From: a virus
IMG/VR virus record: IMGVR_UViG_3300043437_000121
Span: 1 to 37,962 of that record
DNA length: 37,962 nt
Reading direction: 5' to 3' (one strand)
The notes under the pieces are model-generated. The model made no database searches and was not told where the DNA came from. It worked only from the letters and a program-made list of their open reading frames with translations. Position 1 is the first letter of the stretch; every line of letters starts with the position of its first letter. Position numbers and translations under genes: made by a program. This document shows positions 1 through 9,300 of this stretch, piece after piece.

Positions 1-1
1 T

Positions 2-1762
2 TTTGAGAAGAATCTTGAGGAGATGGGTGTTGATACGGAGCAGTTTGAGCAGCGTATTTATCAGGGTGATATTAAGGTTGATGTGTTGTCTCCGTTTGAT
101 GTGTTGTTGGATGATTCGGCTCAGGTGTTTGAGGATTGTAAGTATGCGTTTTGTGTGCATCCTATGAGTCCTGATGAGATTCAGGAGCGTTATGGTGTGC
201 GTCTTCCGGCGAATGCTATTAATCGTTATCCTGATGAGCAGTTGCCGGGTTCGTTTGGTAATATGGAGTCTAAGACGACTGAGAATGTTCGTGTTGTGTA
301 TTATGGGTATTTTCTTCCGGGTCCTAAGTATCCGGAGGGTCGTTTTGTGGTGTTTACGAAGAATCCTAGTATTGTTTTGTATGATGCTCCGTGGCCTTAT
401 CCGTTTGAGAAGTTGCCTCTTGTGAAGTTTCCGGGTATTCGTGTGCCGGGTCAGTTGTGGGATGGTAGTGTTGTGGAGAATGCGATTCCTCTTCAGAAGG
501 AGTTGAATCGTTCGTTGTCGCAGATTATTGAGTATAAGAATTTGACGTTGAAGCCGCAGATGTTGGCTCCGGTTGGTTCTTTGCGTCAGCGTATTACTGA
601 TGAGCCGGGTGCTATTTTTGAGTATAATCCGGTTGCTGGTAAGGTTCCTGAGGCTATTCCTGTGCCTAGTATGCCTGCGTATGTGTTTGATCATTTGCAG
701 GATCTTGGTGCTCGTTTGAAGGATACGTTTGGTTTGAATGAGATTATGGAGGGTAGTGTTCCTCCTAATGTTGAGGCTGGTGTTGCTATTGATCTTCTTC
801 AGGAGGCTGCTACGGATCGTTTGGCTCCGCAGATTATGCTTATGGAGAAGGCGTTGGAACGTGCGGGTAATATGATGCTTGAGTTGGCTCAGCAGTATTA
901 TCAGGAGCCGCGTACTATGATTATTATGGGTTCTGGTTCTAAGCCTAAGGTTGAGCGGTTTGAGGATGCTGATCTTATTCAGGGTGTTACTGTTAAGGTT
1001 GAGGCTGGTTCTGGTTTGCCTCGTACTCGTGCGGGTCGTCAGGCTCGTGTGATGCAGATGCTTCAGATGGGTATTCTTAGTCCTACTAAGGCTTATAAGT
1101 ATCTTGATATGGCTGATTTTAAGGGTGTTCAGATGCAGTTTGAGGCTGATGAGGAGCAGGCTATGCGTGAGCATGATCGGCTTCTTGATGGTGAGACTAT
1201 TAATGAGCAGGCGGCTAAGCAGGCTCAGGATGCTCTTATGATGCAGATGCTTCAGGATCCTCAGGCTCCTATTGATCCGCAGATGCTTCAGCAGAGTGTG
1301 GAGGCTGGTTTGTCTCCGCTTCCTTATGAGAATAAGGCTGTGCATTTGGAGACTCATGGTTCGTATATGAAGAGTGCTGAGTTTGAGTCGTTGCCGTTTG
1401 ATGTGAAGGAACAGTTTTATAAGCATTATGAGTTGACGCAGCAGGCTGTTCAGGCTGAGAGTTCGCCGCAGGGTGATGCTCCGAAGGTTAGTCTTCAGTT
1501 GCGTGGTGCTGTTGGTCCGACGGTTGGTTCTAAGATGCTTAATCAGAGTGGTGTTAAGGATGTTACTCCGCAAGAGTTGTTGGAGCCGCCGCTTGATACT
1601 GTGGTTATTGATAATAAGGATAAGCCTAATGCTGAGGGTGGTGCTGGCGGTGCTCAGGATCAGTATCAGATGGAGTTGTTGCAGAAGTTGCAGGGTAATC
1701 AGGCTTTGGCTGATCAGAAGATTGCTAATAGTATGGCAGAGCAGGCGGTAACTAATGGCTAA
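2..1762 (+). CDS. Portal (head-tail connector) protein, 5' end cut off
   Basis: The reading frame is open from base 2, before the first ATG at 23, so the gene very probably begins outside the window; at least 586 codons are visible. It should form the dodecameric ring at the capsid vertex through which DNA is packaged and ejected. Family-like stretches include PLQKELNRSLSQIIEYKNLT (from about residue 154, counting from the ATG), a following segment of the type LKPQMLAPVGS, and PNVEAGVAIDLLQEAATDR (about 249-267), as in P22-like/podovirus portals. The C-terminal third is Gln-rich and probably helical (barrel-like). It overlaps the next gene by 8 bases. Its place before scaffold and capsid fits. 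The function is inferred from motifs and order. Confidence 0.85.
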   Translation, partial: FEKNLEEMGVDTEQFEQRIYQGDIKVDVLSPFDVLLDDSAQVFEDCKYAFCVHPMSPDEIQERYGVRLPANAINRYPDEQLPGSFGNMESKTTENVRVVYYGYFLPGPKYPEGRFVVFTKNPSIVLYDAPWPYPFEKLPLVKFPGIRVPGQLWDGSVVENAIPLQKELNRSLSQIIEYKNLTLKPQMLAPVGSLRQRITDEPGAIFEYNPVAGKVPEAIPVPSMPAYVFDHLQDLGARLKDTFGLNEIMEGSVPPNVEAGVAIDLLQEAATDRLAPQIMLMEKALERAGNMMLELAQQYYQEPRTMIIMGSGSKPKVERFEDADLIQGVTVKVEAGSGLPRTRAGRQARVMQMLQMGILSPTKAYKYLDMADFKGVQMQFEADEEQAMREHDRLLDGETINEQAAKQAQDALMMQMLQDPQAPIDPQMLQQSVEAGLSPLPYENKAVHLETHGSYMKSAEFESLPFDVKEQFYKHYELTQQAVQAESSPQGDAPKVSLQLRGAVGPTVGSKMLNQSGVKDVTPQELLEPPLDTVVIDNKDKPNAEGGAGGAQDQYQMELLQKLQGNQALADQKIANSMAEQAVTNG

Positions 1763-2267
1763 GACTCGTGTTGAATGGGACGATGATGCTAAGGCTGCCG
1801 TTTATGTTCAATGGGTGAGTAATGATAAGAATGTGAGGCAGACGAGTCGTGAGACTGGTGTTCCTCATACTACTGTGGCTTATTGGGCTAGGCAGTGGGA
1901 GAAGGATGGGCCTCCGGCTAAGATTGATGATAAGATTCGTGCTAATGCGTACGAGTTTGTTCATCATGCTACGCTTATTCGTGAGAAGGCAATGAAGAAG
2001 TTGGAGGAGTTGATTCCTGATGCTGAGGTTAAGCAGTTGAGTACGTTGGCGACTGTGGTTGGTATTATGGATGATAAACTACGGTTGGCTCAGGGTCTTG
2101 CTACTAAGCGTACTGAGACTGTGCATACGCTTCCTAGTAAGGAGGATATGAAAGAGTTAATGAGTGGTTTTAGTGAGGGCTTAGTGGCTGCTGCTGAGGA
2201 TCGTGCGTCTGAGGTTGTGGTTGTTGAGGCTACTAGTGTTGTTGTTAATAGCGACCAACCAGAATAA
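1755..2267 (+). CDS. Helix-turn-helix protein, candidate terminase small subunit
   Basis: A 170-residue protein whose ATG lies inside the end of the portal gene, implying translational coupling. Residues about 28-50 read as a helix-turn-helix (RQTSRETGVPHTTVAYWARQ), the type used by many small terminases and transposase-like DNA binders. The middle (about 60-125) is helical and could oligomerise, and the C-terminus is acidic and Val-rich. A small terminase recognises packaging sites and normally sits before the large terminase; here it follows the portal, an unusual place. It could instead be a late transcription regulator. The DNA-binding call is reasonable; the terminase role is inference from context. 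Confidence 0.5.
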   Translation: MAKTRVEWDDDAKAAVYVQWVSNDKNVRQTSRETGVPHTTVAYWARQWEKDGPPAKIDDKIRANAYEFVHHATLIREKAMKKLEELIPDAEVKQLSTLATVVGIMDDKLRLAQGLATKRTETVHTLPSKEDMKELMSGFSEGLVAAAEDRASEVVVVEATSVVVNSDQPE

Positions 2268-2297
2268 ACTGGAGTCGTTTGTTTGTAAGGAGTCACG

Positions 2298-3116
2298 ATG
2301 AGTGATATTGATATGGAAAGTGCCGTTGCAGCACTTACGGGCGAGTTGCCGGACGAGATTGATGTTCCGAGTAACGAGTCTTTTGAGGCGGTTGATTCGC
2401 CGGTTGAGGATAATCCTAGTGTGGAATCCTTTACTGGTTTTGATCCGTCTACTCTTCCTGAGGATATGCAGCAGGTATATCGGTCTATGCAGGCTGATTA
2501 TACTCGTAAGACTCAGGAAATTGCGGAAACTCGTAAGCAGTATGAGGCGTTTTCGCAGAACGGAGTTGATCCGAACGAGGCGTTGGAGGCCGTTAGTCTC
2601 TTGCAGAGGATGAATACTGATCCTGAGTTTGCCATGGGCATTAGTCAGGAAATTCAGAGTCGCTTAGAGGAACTTGGTTATACTAATGATCCTATTGTTG
2701 AGGATACTCCGGTTAATAATGGTTACGAAGGGCTTCCGCCTGAGGTTGCTAAAGAGTTGCATGAGATGCGTCAGTTCCGTGAGGAGATGGTGCAGCAACA
2801 GGAGCAACAGCAGGTACTTATGGAGATTGAGGCTGCTGAACAGACTATTCGGACGACTAATCCGAATTATACTGATTCTGATATGGATGCTATTTATTCG
2901 TTGGCGTATTCTACGCAGGGCGATTTGATTGCTGCTCAGGAGATGTATCATCAGATTCAGCAGAATCTTCTTGGCTCGTATTTGCAGGCTAAAGCGGTGC
3001 CGCATGGTGCTACGCCTGCTCCGGGTGGTCCGTCTAGTGTTCCTCCTAAGGACTTTGGTTCTAATTTGGATGAGGCGCATAAGGCGGCGATGGAGGCTGT
3101 TCGTAACATTTCCTAA
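2298..3116 (+). CDS. Capsid scaffolding protein
   Basis: A 272-residue acidic, Gln/Glu-rich protein preceded by AAGGAG at 2287-2292. The N-terminal 60 residues are strongly acidic. Residues about 145-185 look like a coiled coil with a Gln-rich run (EEMVQQQEQQQVLMEIEAAE), and the C-terminus has a Pro/Gly-rich linker followed by a short helix with Lys, the usual capsid-contacting end of scaffolds. It lies directly before the major capsid gene, the standard position. Scaffolds guide procapsid assembly and leave before or during packaging. The call rests on composition and position, not on a sequence signature. Confidence 0.75.
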   Translation: MSDIDMESAVAALTGELPDEIDVPSNESFEAVDSPVEDNPSVESFTGFDPSTLPEDMQQVYRSMQADYTRKTQEIAETRKQYEAFSQNGVDPNEALEAVSLLQRMNTDPEFAMGISQEIQSRLEELGYTNDPIVEDTPVNNGYEGLPPEVAKELHEMRQFREEMVQQQEQQQVLMEIEAAEQTIRTTNPNYTDSDMDAIYSLAYSTQGDLIAAQEMYHQIQQNLLGSYLQAKAVPHGATPAPGGPSSVPPKDFGSNLDEAHKAAMEAVRNIS

Positions 3117-3141
3117 AAAATTAATTTGGAGGTGTTAAGAT

Positions 3142-4416
3142 ATGGCTGGTGCTAATCTTGGTACGCTGAGCACGATTCTCAAGGAGTATTACCTTGGGCC
3201 GGTTGCTGAGCAGTTGAATAATGAGGTTCTTCTTCTTTCGCGTCTTGAGGCGAAGTCGGAGGATCTGGTCGGTAAGCGCGCGTATGTGCCGCTTCATTGG
3301 GGTCGTTCTTCGGGCGTTGGTGCTCGTAGTGAGGCCGCTGCCCTTCCTGCGGCTGGTAATCAGCAGTACGAGAAGGCTGTCTATGACCTGAAGTACCTGT
3401 ATGGTCGCGTTGAGGTCACGGGTCCGTCCATGGCTAAGACGAAGAATGAGGCTGGTGCTTTCCTTCAGGCCCTTAAGGCTGAGTTGGATGGTGTTCGTAA
3501 CGATCTTAAGAAGGATCTTGCGCGTCAGGTGTATGGTGCTGGTAATGGTCAGATCGCTGTTGGTACTGCTGGTTCGACCACGACGTTGACGGTTCCCGTT
3601 GAGTCTATTCGCAAGGGTCAGGTCTATCCGGGTATGGTTGTTGATATCTTTGATATTACGGCTTCTACGTCGGCTGCTACCTACACGGGTATTGTTGTTG
3701 ATTCGGTCGTTCTTTCGACGGGTGTCATCACGTTTACCACGACGCTGGCTGCTGCGCTTGCTTCGGGCGATTACATCGTCCGCGCTGGTGTGACGGTTAA
3801 GACGGCGGCTGAAGGTAACACGTACTCCTTGTCGGATGAGGTTGATGGTCTTCAGCGTATCGTGGCTTCGGCTACGGGTTCGTCCCTTGGTGGTATTACC
3901 GCTACGGGTACGGCTACGTGGTGGGACAATCAGCGCATCACGGCTTCGGGTGCTAGTGGTTCCAGTTCGACGTTTGCCCTCACGCTTGAGGACATTCAGA
4001 AGGGCCTGAACCTTGCTCGTATCGCTGGCGGAATGCCGACTTCGGTCATCACTTCGCTCGGCGTTCAGCGCGAGTTCTACGGCTTGCTGGCTCAGGACGT
4101 TCGGTACGTTGAGCCGGACAGTCTGTCGTACTCCTCGGGCTTCAAGGCTCTGTCGTACAACGGCATGCCGATCATCGCGGACATTGATGCTCCGTATGGC
4201 AAGATGTACATTCTTGACGAGTCCACCATTCAGGTGTTCTCGGATCAGGACTGGCATTTCCTTGATGCTGATGGTATGACGCTGCGTCAGGTCACTGGCT
4301 ACGACAAGTTCGAGGCGGTCATGGCTCGTTACATGAACCTCGGCGCTAATCGTCGTAACAATCAGGTCGTCATTAACAGCATCGCTGTTGATGGTGCTCC
4401 GGACGCTGGTTTCTAA
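3142..4416 (+). CDS. Major capsid protein (HK97-type fold expected)
   Basis: A 424-residue protein starting at an ATG preceded by GGAGGTG at 3128-3134. The N-terminus (LSTILKEYYLGPVAEQLNNE) and the later SMAKTKNEAGAFLQALKAE and GGMPTSVITSLGVQREFYGL segments resemble major capsid proteins of short-tailed and related phages. No protease domain is fused, consistent with the separate scaffold upstream. Codon choice differs from neighbours: Phe TTC, Tyr TAC, Asn AAC and Ile ATC are common here, especially after about 3950, whereas flanking genes use mostly T-ending codons. Bases 4201-4260 are 53% T+G against 75% at 61-120. A strong terminator follows at once, which fits very high expression. Confidence 0.88.
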   Translation: MAGANLGTLSTILKEYYLGPVAEQLNNEVLLLSRLEAKSEDLVGKRAYVPLHWGRSSGVGARSEAAALPAAGNQQYEKAVYDLKYLYGRVEVTGPSMAKTKNEAGAFLQALKAELDGVRNDLKKDLARQVYGAGNGQIAVGTAGSTTTLTVPVESIRKGQVYPGMVVDIFDITASTSAATYTGIVVDSVVLSTGVITFTTTLAAALASGDYIVRAGVTVKTAAEGNTYSLSDEVDGLQRIVASATGSSLGGITATGTATWWDNQRITASGASGSSSTFALTLEDIQKGLNLARIAGGMPTSVITSLGVQREFYGLLAQDVRYVEPDSLSYSSGFKALSYNGMPIIADIDAPYGKMYILDESTIQVFSDQDWHFLDADGMTLRQVTGYDKFEAVMARYMNLGANRRNNQVVINSIAVDGAPDAGF

Positions 4417-4425
4417 TAATGGTTT

Positions 4426-4459
4426 GGGTGGGGGGCTTCGGCTCTCCACCCATTCTTTT
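4426..4459 (+). terminator. Rho-independent terminator with UUCG tetraloop after the capsid gene
   Basis: An 11-base arm at 4426-4436 pairs with 4441-4451 around the loop TTCG (4437-4440), closed by C-G, the exceptionally stable cUUCGg tetraloop. All 11 pairs form, two of them G-U. The T-rich run ATTCTTTTA follows. It lies 10 bases after the capsid stop codon and before the ribosome site of the next gene, so it probably ends or attenuates transcripts and raises capsid mRNA over downstream genes. I see no clear sigma-70 promoter between it and the next gene, so downstream genes probably depend on read-through. Confidence 0.88.
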
Positions 4460-4476
4460 ACTGAGAGGAGGTAATT

Positions 4477-4875
4477 GTGGCTGGACGTACAGATGAGCCT
4501 AAGTGGAAGCGTATTGTTGCTAGTGTTAAGGCTGGTAGTAAGGGTGGTAAGCCGGGTCAGTGGAGTGCTCGTAAGGCACAATTAGCAACTTTGAGGTATA
4601 AGAAGTCTGGTGGGGGTTATTCTGGGCCTAAGACTGCGGCGCAGAAGAGTCTTACTAAGTGGGGTAAGGAGAAGTGGCGTACTAGTGATGGTAAGCCTGC
4701 TGCTCGTAAGGGCGGTACTACTAGGTATTTGCCTAATGCGGCTTGGAAGAAGTTGAGTGCTGCTGAGAAGGCTGCTACTAATCGTAAGAAGTTGGCTGGT
4801 GATCGTTCTGGTCGTCAGTTTGTTCCTAATACTAAGGCGGCTAAGGCTGCTAGTAAGTCTGCTAGGGGGAAGTAA
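4477..4875 (+). CDS. Basic phage protein, DUF5872-like
   Basis: A 132-residue protein with a GTG start preceded by GAGAGGAGG (4463-4471). It is extremely rich in Lys, Arg, Gly and Ser. GGKPGQWSARKAQLATLRYK followed by KKSGGGY and SLTKWGKEKW matches my recollection of the DUF5872 pattern of phages and other large viruses. The C-terminal part repeats an aromatic/basic theme (RYLPNAAWKKLSAAEKAATN). No enzymatic motif is visible. Position among head genes and strong positive charge suggest a DNA-associated virion protein, but that is inference. Confidence 0.7.
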   Translation: MAGRTDEPKWKRIVASVKAGSKGGKPGQWSARKAQLATLRYKKSGGGYSGPKTAAQKSLTKWGKEKWRTSDGKPAARKGGTTRYLPNAAWKKLSAAEKAATNRKKLAGDRSGRQFVPNTKAAKAASKSARGK

Positions 4876-4994
4876 TGCCTAAGAAGGTTGATGAGATTGT
4901 TAGTGCTTTAGAGCGTGATCATCCTAATTGGTCTAAGTCTAAGGTGTATGCTATTGCTAATGCTGCTTATAATAAGATGAAGAAGCGGGGGTAG
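4875..4994 (+). CDS. Small basic protein of 39 residues
   Basis: The start ATG shares its first base with the TAA of the previous gene (TAATG), implying re-initiation. The product begins MPKKVDEIVSALERDHPNWS and continues with a KSKVYAIANAAYNK helix. The combination of a Pro/Trp bend with SKSKxYAIAxA is a pattern I recall from many small phage head-region proteins with no assigned function. Codon use is the T+G-rich type of the neighbours, supporting real coding. Confidence 0.65.
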   Translation: MPKKVDEIVSALERDHPNWSKSKVYAIANAAYNKMKKRG

Positions 4995-4997
4995 GTT

Positions 4998-5264
4998 ATG
5001 ACCGAGGCGTGGACTCGTAAAGAGGGTAAAAATCCTGAGGGTGGTTTGAATGCTAAGGGTCGCGCTTCGTATAATCGGGCGCATGGTGCTAATTTAAAGC
5101 CGCCTGTGAGCGCAAAAGAGGCTGCTAGTTCGCCTAAGAGTGCTGCTCGGCGTAAGAGTTTTTGTGCGCGAATGATGGGTATGAAGCGGCGTAATACGTC
5201 TGCTAAGACTGCTAATGATCCTAATAGTCGTATTAATAAGAGTCTTCGAAAGTGGGATTGTTGA
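4998..5264 (+). CDS. DUF6321-like phage protein
   Basis: An 88-residue basic protein. AWTRKEGKNPEGGLNAKGRA near the N-terminus, KSFCARMMGMKRR in the middle and NDPNSRINKSLRKWDC at the end form the pattern I recall as DUF6321, common in podoviruses and marine phages. No catalytic site is known. It sits in a run of three small basic proteins between capsid and tail adaptor genes, so a virion or packaging role is plausible. Its TGA overlaps the ATG of the next gene (TGATG). Confidence 0.72.
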   Translation: MTEAWTRKEGKNPEGGLNAKGRASYNRAHGANLKPPVSAKEAASSPKSAARRKSFCARMMGMKRRNTSAKTANDPNSRINKSLRKWDC

Positions 5265-5686
5265 TGACTAGTTTGTTTATTCCGGGTCGTGGTACTGTTG
5301 ATACTAGGGCTTGGCGTGTTGATCAGGCTGTTAATGAGTATGATGAGCGTTTGTTGTTCGCTAAGAATGAGGAGACTGGTGATTGGTGCGTGTTTGTGCG
5401 TATGCCGGGTGCTGAGCCTCCTTATCCTGTGTGCGGATTTGGGCGTGACATTCCTAATGTTGATGATGTTATGGTTCGCATTCGTAGGTCGGATACTATG
5501 CGTAATGGTGATGCTATTTATAAGGATCTTATTCGTTCGCAGGAAAAGTATCGTGCTGAGTTAAAGTATAATGGTGATCAGGCGACGGATGAGAGTGTTG
5601 AAGTTGTGGAGCATTTTATGCGTAAGCATAATAAGTCTCCGATTATTAAGAGTTTGCCTAAGGAGGTGAGTAATGACGCTGGATGA
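5264..5686 (+). CDS. Conserved-type structural-region protein, unknown function
   Basis: A 140-residue protein. I choose the ATG at 5264, which overlaps the stop of the gene before; a GTG four codons earlier (5252) is also open but lies inside that gene. The product begins MTSLFIPGRGTVDTRAWRVD and contains a small beta-rich part (about 25-60) and a charged helical C-terminal half. I do not recognise a family. Its place just before the adaptor suggests a head-completion or head-tail joining role. The 3' end overlaps the adaptor gene by 14 bases. Confidence 0.6.
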   Translation: MTSLFIPGRGTVDTRAWRVDQAVNEYDERLLFAKNEETGDWCVFVRMPGAEPPYPVCGFGRDIPNVDDVMVRIRRSDTMRNGDAIYKDLIRSQEKYRAELKYNGDQATDESVEVVEHFMRKHNKSPIIKSLPKEVSNDAG

Positions 5687-6329
5687 TATGTATACTGAGA
5701 TGGATTTGTATGGTTTTGATGATTTTGAGGATTCTCAGAAGTTATTGTTGCTTAATGAGGCATATTTTGATATTGTTACTCGTGAGCCTTGGCCTTTTAT
5801 GGAGAAGGTTATTGAGTTGACTGTGCCTTCTGGTACTACTAAGATTACGAATAATTCGTTTGCTAATTCGCCTAGTGATCTTAATGCTGTGTTGTCGTTT
5901 ACTGATATTACGCATGATGTTATTATGATTCCTGAGCGTGGGGATGTAGTTGAGAAGAATTATAAGATTAATAATCTTAATGTGTATCCTGAGCGTTATT
6001 ATTTTGTTGGTGAGGATTTGTATTTGTATCCGGCTCCGACTGGTAATACGACGTATCGTTTGTATTATGTGCGTGTGCCGATTGCGGCTACGGATACTGG
6101 TCAGGATACGGATTCTAATACGTTTTTTATTCCTTCGCGTCATCATAGTATTATTGTGTATGGTGCGCTTGTGAAGGCGTTTCTTGTTAATGATGATCCG
6201 CAGGCTGCGGCTTTTCAGAATATGTTTGAGCAGCGTTATCAGCAGATGCGTAATGATGCTTGGATGCAGCAGTATGATCGTACTGATCGTATTCATATTT
6301 TGACGGATTCTTACGATTGGAATTACTAA
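5673..6329 (+). CDS. Head-tail adaptor / tail tubular A-like protein
   Basis: A 218-residue protein with a perfect AGGAGGTGA at 5661-5669 before its ATG. Features typical of podovirus adaptors are an N-terminal helical part ending in DIVTREPWPFMEK, a beta sandwich with YYFVGEDLYLYPAPTGNTTY (about 110-130), and a C-terminal helix with repeated Gln and Asp (FEQRYQQMRNDAWMQQYD). Adaptors of this kind bind the portal ring and carry the nozzle. It lies directly before the large nozzle-like gene, the same order as T7 genes 11 and 12. Confidence 0.75.
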   Translation: MTLDDMYTEMDLYGFDDFEDSQKLLLLNEAYFDIVTREPWPFMEKVIELTVPSGTTKITNNSFANSPSDLNAVLSFTDITHDVIMIPERGDVVEKNYKINNLNVYPERYYFVGEDLYLYPAPTGNTTYRLYYVRVPIAATDTGQDTDSNTFFIPSRHHSIIVYGALVKAFLVNDDPQAAAFQNMFEQRYQQMRNDAWMQQYDRTDRIHILTDSYDWNY

Positions 6330-6344
6330 GAAGGGGGTGATCCG

Positions 6345-9300
6345 GTGGCGGGTTTGACTTTTGTTAATCAGATTGGTGCTATTGAGGGTATGAATCAGGC
6401 TGCTCCGGGTACGCTTATTCCTGATACGTTTGTTCGTTGGTCGCAGGATGTGTTGTTTGATCGTGCTGGTTTGATGCGTCGTCGTGGACCGTTTTCTAAG
6501 TTTACTATGTATAATAGTGATGGTACTGAGAATACGGATGCGTTTGTTGAGTCTGGTGCTAGTAATGAGCGCGTGTTGGGTGTGTTTTCGACGTATGATC
6601 CTAATGGTTTGCCTCGTGTGGCTATGATTGTTAATTCGACTGCTGGTGTTACTACGCAGACTATTATGCGTGTGTTTGATAATCAGTTGAAGTTGCTTGG
6701 TGAAGAGGTTCTTTTTGGTGGTGTGGTTGATATTGAGAATCTTAGTATTGTGAGTGCTAAGCCTGCGCTTGGTGGTGGTTTGTGGATTAGTTTTGCTGGT
6801 GATCCGGCTAGTGCTGAGTCGCATTATCAATTGTTTTGGCGTGGTGGTGCTGGTTCTGTTACGGCTAGTAAGACTGGTGTTTTTAGTGTAAGTGAAAATG
6901 TTCAGGGTTTTAATGGTGAGCATGGTGTGCTTGATGAGACTATTACGATGAATAATGTTACGAGTATTACTAAGGGCCAATTTGTTTTTGCTACGTTGTC
7001 TGGGTCTGATTATTATGTTGGTACTGTTAAGGATATTAATCCTCTTACTAATGTTGTTACGCTTGATAAGAAGCCTAATGTGTGGGATCCTAATGTTGAT
7101 AATAGTCATAGTAAGTTTTTTAGTGGTTGTACTGCTACTTCGACTAGTACGCATGTTACGGTTACGTTGCCTTCGGCGTGTCCTTTTATTGTTGGTGATA
7201 GTCTTAAGTTAACGAATTTTAGTAAGTCAGCGTATAATATTATTGTTACTGTTACTAGTGTTGCTGGTAATACGTTTAATTTTGCTTTGGGTGGTAATGC
7301 TGGTGCGGCTAGTGGTGGCGTGGTTCGTATGGATAAGGATCTTAGTAATCTTATTAAGGATGCTGCTGGTGTTGATCTTAATGTTTCTCTTAAGTTTACT
7401 AGTGTTCGTCCTTATATTCATAATCATGGTCGCGGTTTAATGACTATTGAAGATGCTTCTACTAATGTTATTATTAGTGGTACTATTGGTACTAGTGGTG
7501 AGGGTCATTGGAAGTCTGCTGATGTTGCTGGTTGGAATGTTTATCGTGCTAGTGATAATGCTTATGTTGGTAAAATTGAGACTGTTATTGATAATCGTGA
7601 GGTTCGTACTTATGCGGATACTGGTGTTCGTATGGCTGGTGATGAGTATGTTATGAGTCCTATTAGTAGTGGTATTAATATTGGTTCTACTAATAATGAT
7701 ATGATTGTTAATAATCGTGAGGCTAGCGAGTTTGCTGGTTTGTATACGGCTGTGTATGCTGGTTATCAGTGGTATGGTAATTTTGCTAAGGAAGATATTA
7801 ATGTTAATCGTGTGGTGTTTAGTGCTCCGCATGATCGTGAAGCAGTTGATTTGTCTAAGGATTCTGCTGATAGTATTATTTTTCCGGGTAAGAGTCAGTT
7901 CCGAGGTTTGGGCGCTTCGTCGGCGGGTCTTCTAGTTTTTCTTGAGGATCGTACTTATATTCTGCGTGGTAATGATCGTACTAACTTTTCGGTTGAGCAA
8001 CTTGTTCCTGATGGGTGTTTGTGCGCGTCTAGTATCGTAGAGTATGGTGGTGGTGTGTTCTGGGCTGCTAAGGCTGGTATCATGTTCTTTGATGGGGCTA
8101 GTGTGCGTAATCTTACTAAGGATAATCTTGGTTTGTATTATACTGATAGTCTTGATGTGTTTAATCCTGAGCAGGATCGTGTAATGGGTTTTATTCATAA
8201 GAATAATCTTATTATGTCGTATACGGCTTGGAAGTCTCCGTTTGATCCGATTCGTTATGAACCTATTTATGCTGCTGATTGGCAGAATACTGAGGGTATT
8301 GCGGATCGTACTTGGGACGAGTTTGATTCTGATTTTGAGTATGATGATTTTTTTACGCAGAATAATACGCCTATTTTTTGGGATCGTAAGATTCTTAATA
8401 ATCCTGAAGAGTCGGCTAGTACTGGTCTAGGGTTTAAGTGGCCTACGCGATACGCGGTTACTAATAAGGCATTAACTTCTAATGTTGCTACTCTTACTTT
8501 TGCTTCTCATCCTTTTAGTGTGGGTGATAGTATTTGGGTGTCTGGTGTTGATGCTACGTTTAATGGTCGTTATACTGTTACTGCGATTACTAGTACTACG
8601 GTGTCTTATGCTAAGACTGCTTCTAATGTTACTAGTGTTGCGGCGACTGGTAAGGTTAATGCGTCGAATGTGGCTTGGAAGCAGACTACGAGTGAGTATA
8701 AGTGGGGTCCTCTTCGTAAGAATACGAGTATGACGTTTTGTTTGTATTTGCCTACGAATGCTATTACTACGCTTAGTAATATGGATTATCGTGGTGTTGC
8801 TAATATTGAGACTACGAATGGTTTGAAGACTATTGTTGGTGTTAATAGTGTTGAGAGTAATGCTCTTAAGACGCGGCTTATTGATATTCATCCCGTGTTT
8901 GATACTAACACTAATGGTACTGATGATTTGCTTGTAGAAAAACTTAATATTCCTTATACGGATCTTGTGCTTGGTCCTGATTTTTATATGCAGACAAAGC
9001 ATTTTACTGTTGGTGATCCTATTCTTCGGAAGTGGTTCCAGCGTATTATGGTTAGTATGCTCTTATATGATGGTGCTATTCGTATGGATTTTGTTGACGA
9101 TGATGATAATGATGAAGTTGATATTAATAAGAAGAAGCATAAGTATTGGGAGGTTTTTACTGAAACGGGTTATGATTGGAATTATCTTACGGATATTCAG
9201 TTCCCGAAGATTGTTTCTCCTAATAAGGCTTCTTGGAAGCGTGTTGAGGATGCTTTGTATTCTTGGGACGAGTTGTTTACGAGTGATTTTAATCGGTATT

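Noticed and set aside
3121-4581. Long minus-strand open frame opposite the capsid gene (486 codons)
   Set aside because: It is a shadow: antisense stops in this frame need sense codons TTA, CTA or TCA, which are rare in the T+G-biased genes. The product is an implausible Arg/Ser/Thr/Leu-rich string.
5742-7154. 470-codon minus-strand frame across adaptor and nozzle genes
   Set aside because: Crosses two well-supported plus-strand genes and their junction; Ile/Thr/Asn/Arg-rich antisense product.
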